DNA of 16,380 nt from Ruminococcaceae bacterium UBA7147 (GTDB lineage Bacteria > Bacillota > Clostridia > Oscillospirales > Acutalibacteraceae). A program made the position numbers and the translations under genes. Shown here piece by piece: positions 6,969 to 12,635 of this stretch (position 1 is its first letter; the number at the start of each line of letters is the position of its first letter). The DNA lies in the NCBI GenBank assembly GCA_002491825.1, contig DKWR01000020.1, positions 8,230 to 24,609 of the forward strand, read 5' to 3'. Below the pieces are notes generated by a model. It was not told the DNA's origin and made no database searches. It saw nothing but the letters and a program-made list of their open reading frames with translations.

Positions 6969-8288
6969 ATGGATAATAAAAAATCAGTAAGCCGTTCTAT
7001 GGCTGTAATAGTGACAGCAGTTGTAATCGTGTTTTCACTTGTTGTTTCTTATTTTGCGGCTAATGCGGCTGTTTCAAAAGCTTATTCGCAAATTTTTGAA
7101 CAAAATTTGTTAAACGCAGAAGAAGTTATAAATGAGTTTGACTCGTCTTCCGCAAGACTAAATTACGAGTTTTCCAATCAGATTTTCTCAAAGGCAACCA
7201 TTGTTTCTAAAGATATTTTTGAAGATGCCACAAATGAATATCTACAGATTCTTGCGGAAGATAATAAGCTTGACGCCGTTTATGTGACGGACAGAAAGGG
7301 TAATATAGTTAAGTCGTATCCCGAACAGACGAGCGGTGCAAAGCTTTCCGACAACGAAGAAACCGTTGGGCTTACAAAGGTTGCAAGAGGAAGCTCTGCA
7401 AAAATGCATACAGAGCCGCAATCTGTTGACGTATTGAATGATGAATATTCGCTTTACGCCGCTGTTCCAAGAACAGATGCAGAGGGCGCTGTTGTTGTAA
7501 AGCTTACTGTTGATAACTACGATGAGGTTACCGGTGCAAATCTTGCCGATAAATGCGGAAACGGCATATATATAGAAAAGAACGGCGAGTGCTTATCCTA
7601 TAATGCTGATTTTAATTTTGATTTCATAAATCTTGAGAATTTAGGCGTTACAGAGGCTGATCTGAATAACGGCTCTTTTGCGCTGAATGTGAAAAACGAT
7701 GAAAATTTTGTTTGCAGGGGTAAAATTATCGGAGATTACACGGTTGTTTGTGCAGTAAAAGACGGCGGCGAGATGTCGTTTGTACTTTGGGTTATGCTTA
7801 TAATAGGATTAGTTCTTATAGCTGCGACTGTTACTGTATTTCTTTTAACTGACTTTATGAAGCAGTTTTTTGACATTAAATTCTGGAAGTTTATAATGGT
7901 CGGAATACTTAACACAATCGTCGGTATGGGACTTCAGTTCCTGTTCTTTAACCTCTGCGGCTGGGGTGAGTGGATTTCGTCAATTGTAGGCTATATTCTG
8001 GGCAGTATTTTAAGCTACTTCCTCAACAAGTATTTCACCTTCAAAAACAAGGAAAAGGGCTGGAAACCGATTGCGAAATTTGCACTCAACATCGCCGTTT
8101 GCTACGGACTTGCTTACGGTATCGCAATTCCGCTTACAAAATGGATTTGCGTTGCAAATTCGCTGACAATGTTCGGTTGGACTGTTGATAAATTCGCAGG
8201 CAACGTTTCAATGCTCGTAGGCTCCTGCCTGTTTGTTGCTTTCAATTATATCGGTCAGAGATTCTTTGCATTCAAGGAGAAAAAGTAA
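6969..8288 (+). CDS. GtrA-family membrane protein with N-terminal extracytoplasmic sensor-like domain
   Basis: The protein has 439 residues. A first membrane segment (12-34) is followed by an extracytoplasmic domain (about 35-268) and a second membrane segment (270-293). A GtrA domain (about 300-437) follows, with four hydrophobic helices and the hallmark SSIVGYILGSILSYFLNKYF (337-356). GtrA proteins are usually only about 120-150 residues and are thought to flip polyprenyl-linked sugars made by GtrB, here encoded directly upstream. The extra N-terminal half has the topology of Cache-type sensors, including LDAVYVTDRKGNIVKSYPE (101-119), a typical sensor strand-turn-strand. The Cache call is by eye and uncertain. 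ATG 6969 has TAGGAG (6953-6958) 10 nt upstream, overlapping the previous stop; the in-frame ATG 6921 lies inside the glycosyltransferase gene. No frameshift or broken junction is visible, so the fusion seems real. Confidence 0.87.
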   Translation: MDNKKSVSRSMAVIVTAVVIVFSLVVSYFAANAAVSKAYSQIFEQNLLNAEEVINEFDSSSARLNYEFSNQIFSKATIVSKDIFEDATNEYLQILAEDNKLDAVYVTDRKGNIVKSYPEQTSGAKLSDNEETVGLTKVARGSSAKMHTEPQSVDVLNDEYSLYAAVPRTDAEGAVVVKLTVDNYDEVTGANLADKCGNGIYIEKNGECLSYNADFNFDFINLENLGVTEADLNNGSFALNVKNDENFVCRGKIIGDYTVVCAVKDGGEMSFVLWVMLIIGLVLIAATVTVFLLTDFMKQFFDIKFWKFIMVGILNTIVGMGLQFLFFNLCGWGEWISSIVGYILGSILSYFLNKYFTFKNKEKGWKPIAKFALNIAVCYGLAYGIAIPLTKWICVANSLTMFGWTVDKFAGNVSMLVGSCLFVAFNYIGQRFFAFKEKK

Positions 8289-8321
8289 TACATATTATAT
8301 GTAAAAATATCGTGTTTTTTG

Positions 8322-8356
8322 TCGGACAACGGTGCGTAACCGTTGTCCGATTTTTT
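8322..8356 (+). terminator. Rho-independent terminator after the gtrA-like gene
   Basis: A perfect 12-bp stem (TCGGACAACGGT, 5-nt loop, ACCGTTGTCCGA) is followed by six T residues. It ends the glycosyltransferase/GtrA unit. Confidence 0.95.
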
Positions 8357-8490
8357 GCGCTCGAAAATATTACAAAAGCCTTTTAGAAGAGATTTTTGAA
8401 ATTTTATAGACAATCAAAAAATAGTTATTTATTATTCTAAAATAATATTATAAGACTATAAAAAGATATAAAATCGTCAATTATTATCGT
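8357..8490. other. AT-rich spacer with no recognisable feature
   Basis: This part of the 531-bp gap between genes is very AT-rich (runs such as TTATTTATTATTC). I see no open frame with a ribosome binding site, no clear promoter and no strong hairpin. It may contribute bendable DNA upstream of the regulatory sites that follow. Confidence 0.5.
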
Positions 8491-8561
8491 TGTAATATTT
8501 CTGTAATAGATGTCATAAAATAGTTACAAATCAGTAATAAAACGATAACAAATCGGTGACA
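8491..8561. promoter_or_regulatory. Cluster of WalR (YycF)-like boxes
   Basis: TGTAATATTTCTGTAAT (8491-8507) is an exact fit to the known WalR consensus TGTWAH-N5-TGTWAH. Two inverted-orientation half-matching boxes follow: GTTACA-AATCA-GTAATA (8523-8539, 11 of 12 consensus positions) and ATAACA-AATCG-GTGACA (8545-8561, 11 of 12). The latter two are 22 bp apart. WalR controls cell-wall hydrolases in low-GC Gram-positives, including the 3D-domain protein YocH of Bacillus, and the gene downstream encodes a secreted 3D-domain protein. The match and context are seen; regulation by WalR is inferred, and the AT-rich setting raises chance matches. Confidence 0.5.
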
Positions 8562-8578
8562 AATAAAATTCTTGCAAA

Positions 8579-8607
8579 TTGACCATATTTTTGCAGGGAA
8601 TTTTAAA
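8579..8607 (+). promoter_or_regulatory. Candidate upstream promoter P1 of the 3D-domain gene
   Basis: TTGACC (8579-8584), 17 bp, then TTTAAA (8602-8607). It begins 17 bp after the last WalR-like box, a sensible position for activator control. The -10 is only moderate, so this is weaker than P2. Confidence 0.35.
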
Positions 8608-8692
8608 GGAAAAGCTCGAAACAATAATGCTAATTGAGAAAAATAACCAAAAACATTGTAAGTGTTGCACAAAAAATTAAATTTGAATTAGG

Positions 8693-8721
8693 TTGACATA
8701 AACAAAATACGAGTCTATAAT
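8693..8721 (+). promoter_or_regulatory. Consensus SigA promoter P2 of the 3D-domain gene
   Basis: TTGACA (8693-8698) and TATAAT (8716-8721) are both perfect and separated by 17 bp. Transcription should start near 8728, giving a leader of about 92 nt before the ATG at 8820. Confidence 0.88.
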
Positions 8722-8729
8722 TGCCAACT

Positions 8730-8775
8730 GTACCAAGCGGACTTGCAAAAATCCTGCAAAACTGCTTTTGTGTAC
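8730..8775 (+). promoter_or_regulatory. Nested 5' leader hairpin of the 3D-domain gene
   Basis: Three stacked helices can form: GTAC (8730-8733) with GTAC (8772-8775), AAGCGG (8735-8740) with CTGCTT (8762-8767), and TTGCA (8743-8747) with TGCAA (8755-8759). The structure starts at the predicted 5' end and is not followed by a T-tract. It may stabilise the mRNA or bind a regulator. I do not recognise it as a known riboswitch. Confidence 0.4.
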
Positions 8776-8819
8776 GAAGGTATTTGAAAATAAAAACAAT
8801 CGAAAAAGGAGTTATTACA

Positions 8820-9989
8820 ATGAGATTTACAGCGGATAAACTTCGCATTGCAAAATCAGCCGTTGCGCTGAGCCTTGCAGCAACAGTTGTCCTCGGCTCG
8901 GTTATTACGGTTGCGGCTACAATTCAGTCGGGCATTAACGGTGCCGCAAACTCGGAAGATAACAACGGATTCAGAACCAAGGTTGAGTATGAGCTTTCAA
9001 ACGGCGACCTTGTAGTCACACACAACAACGATTTTAAGCTCGATGTAACAATCCTCGACGCAAACAAAATCACAATCAGCAACGGCGGAAAAAGTCAGCT
9101 TGTTCACCTTGCAAAGGGAACGGTTGCCGACGCTCTTAAAAAAGCAGGAATTACTCTTGCTGATGATGAAATTTCCGTTCCTGCACCCGACAGCGAAATC
9201 ACAAAGGATATGGAAATCAGCATTTACAAGACAAAAACAGTCAGCGTAACTGCCGACGGCAAGACAAAGGACGTTAAGCTTGCGCTTGCGAACGTGTACG
9301 ACGCTCTTAACTTTGCAGGCTATGAGGTTGACGATGACGATATTCTTTCCACCTCGCACAATGAGGACGTTGAGAACATTAATGCTGTAACAATCAAGCG
9401 AGTTACATACAAGATGGAATCCTCAAAAGAAAAAATCGCCTATGACACAGTCAAGAAAAATTCTGACGACGTTGAGCTTGGCGAAACAAAGGTAAAGACA
9501 GAGGGCAAGGACGGTGAAAAAATCGTCACCCGTGAGGTGAAATACATAGACGGAGAAAAGACATCGGATAAGGTTGTTGCCGAAAAGACAATCAAAAAGC
9601 CCGTTGACAAGGTTGTCCTTGTCGGAACAAAGGGTGCCGCAACAAACGGCGGAGCAGGAACTTTCACCGACTCCAACGGCGCAACCGTTGCTTACAGTCA
9701 GGTTCTGACAGGCTCGGGTACGGCTTACACTGCTCCCGCAGGTGCAGGAACAGCAACAGGCGTTCCCGCTTATCACGGCGGCGTGGCAGTAAACCCCAGC
9801 ATAATACCCTACGGTTCAAAGCTCTACATTGTTTCAACAGACGGAAGCTTTGTTTACGGCTACGCAACTGCTGTTGATACAGGCGGAGCGCTTATGGCAG
9901 GAACAGCAATCGTAGACTGCTACTACAACACCTATGACGAGTGCGTAAACTTCGGCAGACGTGACGTAAACGTTTACGTTCTTGCATAA
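8820..9989 (+). CDS. Secreted DUF348-G5-3D domain cell-wall protein (YabE/YocH-like)
   Basis: This 389-residue exported protein has a long signal sequence or membrane anchor (about 10-34). Two DUF348 repeats follow (about 72-137 and 140-193), then a G5 domain (about 194-270), a Gly/Ala-rich linker, and a C-terminal 3D domain (about 315-389). The 3D signature is visible: GVAVNPSIIPYGSKLYI (321-337), AVDTGGA (351-357), the second aspartate in IVDCYY (364-369), and FGRRDVNVYVL (378-388). G5 domains bind wall polysaccharide, and 3D domains form the catalytic barrel of MltA-like and Rpf-like muralytic enzymes, so a role in peptidoglycan turnover or spore outgrowth is likely. ATG 8820 has AAGGAG (8806-8811) 8 nt upstream. 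A longer frame from TTG 8721 would start inside the P2 -10 element and is rejected. The gene is transcribed alone. Confidence 0.9.
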   Translation: MRFTADKLRIAKSAVALSLAATVVLGSVITVAATIQSGINGAANSEDNNGFRTKVEYELSNGDLVVTHNNDFKLDVTILDANKITISNGGKSQLVHLAKGTVADALKKAGITLADDEISVPAPDSEITKDMEISIYKTKTVSVTADGKTKDVKLALANVYDALNFAGYEVDDDDILSTSHNEDVENINAVTIKRVTYKMESSKEKIAYDTVKKNSDDVELGETKVKTEGKDGEKIVTREVKYIDGEKTSDKVVAEKTIKKPVDKVVLVGTKGAATNGGAGTFTDSNGATVAYSQVLTGSGTAYTAPAGAGTATGVPAYHGGVAVNPSIIPYGSKLYIVSTDGSFVYGYATAVDTGGALMAGTAIVDCYYNTYDECVNFGRRDVNVYVLA

Positions 9990-10022
9990 TACTTCAATAA
10001 AAACCATTGTGAAAATATACGG

Positions 10023-10052
10023 CGGACAGCTTCGGCTGTCCGTTAGTTTTTT
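10023..10052 (+). terminator. Rho-independent terminator after the 3D-domain gene
   Basis: A perfect 8-bp stem CGGACAGC/GCTGTCCG with a TTCG tetraloop is followed by TTAGTTTTTT. Confidence 0.93.
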
Positions 10053-10068
10053 AATTTTAATAAAGATA

Positions 10069-10097
10069 TTGATTTATGCGCTGTAATGCGTTATAAT
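10069..10097 (+). promoter_or_regulatory. Promoter of the small lipoprotein gene
   Basis: TTGATT (10069-10074), 17 bp, then a perfect TATAAT (10092-10097). It starts 17 bp after the preceding terminator, so the lipoprotein is expressed independently. Confidence 0.78.
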
Positions 10098-10138
10098 AAA
10101 AAAAACTTTGACAAATTACCTTTGAAAGGATTATTTTT

Positions 10139-10711
10139 ATGAAAAAATTTATCGCCGCAATTTTATGTGTAGGACTTATTGCTGCTGCTTTGGCAGGCTG
10201 TGCATATAAGGATGCACTTTCAAAAGAAAATACAGCAACTCAGGCTACCGAGGCTACAAGCAGCGCTGCTACAGCGGACGAGGTTGACGCTAAGAATTAT
10301 TCGGATAACCTTGAAGGTTTGAGCAACTATTTTGCAGATAAAGGATACATTACTACCAAGGACGGAAAAATTGACGAAAGCACCGTAACTGTTATGGACG
10401 TTTCTCTTATCGGCGCAAAAGAGGGAAAAAAGTTCGCAACATCCTACGGCGGAAAAGCAATTACCATTGAGCTTTATGAATATAACGTAAAGAATCTCAA
10501 CGATACCGCAAAGTCTGTTGTTGAGTCAGTAAAGAACAGCGGCGAGTTTACAATTCTTGATTTGCCGTCGGTAAAGGCGAATCTTTCGGATAACGAAAAG
10601 TATCTGATGATTTATTCGGATTCAAGCATTGACGATGCTAAACCCGACAAGGAATCGGACAACTACAAGCACCGTGAAGAAGTTATAAAGAATTTTAAAT
10701 CATTTATTTAA
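10139..10711 (+). CDS. Small lipoprotein of unknown function
   Basis: This 190-residue protein has a clear lipoprotein signal: KK at 2-3, a hydrophobic core, and the lipobox LAGC with Cys21 as the lipid-attachment residue. A Thr/Ala/Glu-rich linker (about 30-50) leads to a compact domain (about 52-190) with alternating strands and helices (TVTVMDVSLIG, AITIELYEYNV, KYLMIYSD). I do not recognise the domain; the chain looks complete and well folded rather than degenerate. AAAGGA (10125-10130) lies 8 nt before the ATG. It has its own promoter and terminator, so its position after the 3D-domain gene need not mean a shared role. It should be anchored on the outer face of the cytoplasmic membrane. 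Confidence 0.85.
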   Translation: MKKFIAAILCVGLIAAALAGCAYKDALSKENTATQATEATSSAATADEVDAKNYSDNLEGLSNYFADKGYITTKDGKIDESTVTVMDVSLIGAKEGKKFATSYGGKAITIELYEYNVKNLNDTAKSVVESVKNSGEFTILDLPSVKANLSDNEKYLMIYSDSSIDDAKPDKESDNYKHREEVIKNFKSFI

Positions 10712-10722
10712 TTTGAGTTTTA

Positions 10723-10766
10723 AGGTCGGAGCGTTATTAAAAAGTAATGTTCCGACCTGTTTTTTG
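10723..10766 (+). terminator. Rho-independent terminator after the lipoprotein gene
   Basis: A 14-bp stem (AGGTCGGAGCGTTA with TAATGTTCCGACCT, two G-U pairs) is followed by a run of T residues. Confidence 0.92.
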
Positions 10767-10829
10767 TTTTGATATTTGTATATACTGATTTGGCGGTTTT
10801 TATTAAGCTAAACTATAAAACTTTGCCTT

Positions 10830-10923
10830 TATATCAACTTAAAATTCGGGCTACAATTTTTCCAAACAAACTGACTTTTCCACTCGATTTGCCCGCCGAG
10901 GCACTCGGCTAAATTATAGTTTA
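10830..10923. repeat. Dispersed 94-bp intergenic repeat, copy 2
   Basis: Same orientation and nearly the same sequence as 3-96, with the identical hairpin GCCGAG-GCA-CTCGGC (10895-10909). The copy ends in TAAATTATAGTTTA (10910-10923). A partial inverted match, GCTAAACTATAA, lies just upstream (10807-10818), so the repeat may be bounded by short inverted ends. It fills most of the gap between the lipoprotein terminator and the pyrophosphatase-like gene. The rest of that gap (10924-10997) shows no clear promoter. Confidence 0.8.
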
Positions 10924-11010
10924 CGTCACTAATTCAGACAGAAAATAAAATCGAAAAAAAGGGTAATCGGATAAAACAATTATAAATCAGAAATAACGGA
11001 GGGGTATAAA

Positions 11011-11304
11011 ATGAATATTGTTCCTAATAATGATTTTTGGAATTTATTAGACCGATTAATTGAAAACTCGGAAATTGTCATGGACAGACCTAAAGGCACT
11101 GCACACCCGAAATATCCCGACTGCATATACAAGGTTGATTACGGTTATCTGAAAGGTACTTCGTCAATGGACGGTGTAGGAATAGACATCTGGCTTGGAA
11201 CAAAAGGCGACAGGACGCTTGACGCAATTATATGCACCGCCGATTTACTGAAAAAGGATTCCGAGATAAAGCTGTTGATTGGCTGTACAGAGGAAGATAT
11301 ATGA
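11011..11304 (+). CDS. Small inorganic pyrophosphatase-like protein, C-terminus truncated by frameshift
   Basis: The open frame encodes 97 residues. The core VDYGYLKGTSSMDGVGIDIW (42-61) resembles the active-site region of family I pyrophosphatases (YGYIPxT...DGDPLDV), but without the full set of aspartates; EIVMDRPKGTAHPKYPD (21-37) recalls the substrate-binding strand. Small proteins of this kind, annotated as inorganic pyrophosphatase, occur in Clostridia and are a little longer. Real catalysis is doubtful. GGAGGGG (10998-11004) supports the ATG. The frame stops within a TA-rich tract (GATATATGA), and the expected C-terminal sequence continues in another frame at 11300-11353. It is therefore either a pseudogene, a recently truncated gene, or a sequence error. 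I find no promoter of its own. Confidence 0.7.
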   Translation: MNIVPNNDFWNLLDRLIENSEIVMDRPKGTAHPKYPDCIYKVDYGYLKGTSSMDGVGIDIWLGTKGDRTLDAIICTADLLKKDSEIKLLIGCTEEDI

Positions 11305-11353
11305 AATGCATAACGAGTCGGAATATATGAAAGGGATAATAATACAAAGGTAG
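11300..11353 (+). pseudogene. Displaced C-terminal end of the pyrophosphatase-like gene
   Basis: In the +1 frame relative to the preceding gene, 17 codons read YEMHNESEYMKGIIIQR and then stop at TAG (11351-11353). Joined to GCTEED from the main frame, this resembles the tail of the small pyrophosphatase-like family as I recall it. Restoring one TA unit in the GATATAT tract, or a slightly longer lost segment, would rejoin the frames. Confidence 0.6.
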
Positions 11354-11398
11354 TTTTTGATAATTGCAGAGAAAATGTGTATTAATGAAATAAAAGTA

Positions 11399-11428
11399 TT
11401 GACAAATTGATATTGCGTGGTTTATAAT
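11399..11428 (+). promoter_or_regulatory. Promoter of the str (rpsL) operon
   Basis: Perfect TTGACA (11399-11404) and TATAAT (11423-11428) elements with an 18-bp spacer. Transcription should begin near 11435, leaving a leader of about 117 nt before rpsL. Confidence 0.88.
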
Positions 11429-11438
11429 GTTAAATCGT

Positions 11439-11517
11439 GGGGCACTCTGTAAGTGCGCCTGTTTTCGGGCAGATTACATTGTGTCTGACAAAAGCTTTGC
11501 TTTGCAAAGCAGTTTTT
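11439..11517 (+). promoter_or_regulatory. rpsL leader with 5' hairpin and attenuator-like hairpin
   Basis: A hairpin GCACT-CTGTA-AGTGC (11442-11456), extended by G-C pairs after one mismatch, lies at the transcript start. Further on, GCTTTGC-TTT-GCAAAGC (11494-11510) is a perfect 7-bp stem followed by AG and five T residues (11513-11517), 34 nt before the rpsL start. The second hairpin looks like a weak terminator inside the leader. This could tune operon expression by attenuation or autoregulation; I do not recognise a catalogued leader class. Confidence 0.5.
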
Positions 11518-11551
11518 CAATTCTTAAATAATTTTTGAAAGGAGGACAAAT

Positions 11552-11971
11552 ATGCCTACATTTAACCAGTTGGTACGCAAGGGCAGAGAGGTTTCTGAAA
11601 AGAAAGCAAAGGCACCTGCACTTTTAAAGGGCTGGAACTCAAAGAAGCGTGTTGCTATTGACCAGAACTCCCCACAAAAGAGAGGTGTTTGTACTGCTGT
11701 AAAGACCGCTACACCTAAAAAGCCTAACTCAGCGCTCAGAAAAATTGCCAGAGTAAGACTTTCTAACGGTATTGAAGTCAGTTCCTATATCCCCGGCGTA
11801 GGTCACAACCTTCAGGAGCACTCCGTTGTTCTTATCCGTGGTGGCCGTGTTAAGGACTTGCCTGGTGTTCGTTATCACATCGTTCGTGGTACACTCGACG
11901 CACAGGGCGTTTCCGGACGTATGCAGAGCCGTTCAAAGTACGGTGCAAAGCGTCCTAAGAAAGGTAAATAA
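11552..11971 (+). CDS. rpsL: 30S ribosomal protein S12
   Basis: The protein has 139 residues and belongs to the small-subunit decoding centre. Conserved segments are PQKRGVC (41-47), [11 protein letters not shown] (54-64), [26 protein letters not shown] (from 84; key residues Asp102, Pro104, Gly105) and the Lys-rich tail [12 protein letters not shown] (128-139). Lys56/57 and Lys101, equivalents of the lysines altered in streptomycin-resistant strains, are present, so the sensitive form is predicted. The roughly 13-residue insertion near 26-39 relative to E. coli is normal for Firmicutes. AAAGGAGG (11538-11545) precedes the ATG. It is the first gene of the str operon. Confidence 0.98.
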   Translation: MPTFNQLVRKGREVSEKKAKAPALLKGWNSKKRVAIDQNSPQKRGVCTAVKTATPKKPNSALRKIARVRLSNGIEVSSYIPGVGHNLQEHSVVLIRGGRVKDLPGVRYHIVRGTLDAQGVSGRMQSRSKYGAKRPKKGK

Positions 11972-12128
11972 TTAGGAATTGACAAAACTCTCTTGACTTA
12001 AATTATTAAGTTCTGCTATGCGGCAGGAATTTTCTATATAAATGCAGTAGAAGTTCTTGTTGGCATACGGGAGTTTGTCGCTTTCGAGTACCTATGATAT
12101 CTCAATTATTGTGAAGGAGGGAAGCAAA

Positions 12129-12599
12129 GTGCCAAGAAGAGGTTCTATTGCGAAGCGTGACGTATTACCCGATCCGCTTTATAATTCAAAACTTGTAACA
12201 CGTCTTATCAACAACATTATGTACGACGGTAAAAAGGGCGTTGCTCAGAAAATTGTTTATGGTGCATTTGACATTATTGCTGAAAAGACAGGTAATAACC
12301 CGCTTGAGGTTTTCGAACAGGCTATGGAAAACGTAATGCCCGTTCTTGAAGTTAAGGCTCGCCGTGTCGGCGGTGCCACATATCAGGTTCCTATGGAAGT
12401 TCGTCCCGAAAGACGTCAGACACTCGGTCTTCGTTGGATTTCAACTTACTCAAGAGCCCGCAGTGAAAAGACAATGAAGGAAAGACTTGCAGGAGAAATT
12501 CTCGACGCCACAAACAGCATGGGCGGCGCATTCAAAAAGCGTGAGGATACTCATAAGATGGCAGAGGCCAACAAGGCTTTCGCTCATTACAGATGGTAA
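12129..12599 (+). CDS. rpsG: 30S ribosomal protein S7
   Basis: This 156-residue 16S rRNA-binding protein organises the 3' (head) domain of the 30S subunit. It begins with [17 protein letters not shown] and shows the conserved [17 protein letters not shown] stretch (near 75-91), RRQTLGLRW and the C-terminal FAHYRW. The start is GTG 12129: AAGGAGG (12114-12120) is 8 nt upstream and the protein then matches the family N-terminus. A longer in-frame opening from TTG 12057 adds 24 unrelated residues and no binding site. The 157-bp spacer after rpsL is longer than usual; it contains TTGACA (11979-11984) but no convincing -10, so an internal promoter is only possible. Confidence 0.98.
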   Translation: MPRRGSIAKRDVLPDPLYNSKLVTRLINNIMYDGKKGVAQKIVYGAFDIIAEKTGNNPLEVFEQAMENVMPVLEVKARRVGGATYQVPMEVRPERRQTLGLRWISTYSRARSEKTMKERLAGEILDATNSMGGAFKKREDTHKMAEANKAFAHYRW

Positions 12600-12635
12600 T
12601 CTCTATTACCCGTGTAATTTTAAGAGGAGGATTTT

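Noticed and set aside
8627..8680. 17-codon frame with a CKCC motif in the spacer before the 3D-domain gene
   Set aside because: The nearest purine-rich site (AAAGGAAAA) is too far upstream and the frame is too short to support on its own.
8721..8819. N-terminal extension of the 3D-domain protein from a TTG at 8721
   Set aside because: The codon lies within the -10 box of the consensus promoter, has no ribosome binding site, and the extension is unlike a signal peptide. ATG 8820 is well supported.
8728..8819. c-di-AMP (ydaO-type) riboswitch before the wall hydrolase gene
   Set aside because: The leader is about 92 nt with a single nested hairpin, too short and of the wrong architecture for that class.
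11979..12022. Internal promoter between rpsL and rpsG (TTGACA at 11979, TTGACT at 11993)
   Set aside because: No acceptable -10 element at 16-18 bp from either -35 candidate.
12057..12128. 24-residue N-terminal extension of S7 from a TTG
   Set aside because: No ribosome binding site and no family similarity; AAGGAGG sits ideally before GTG 12129, after which the protein matches S7.
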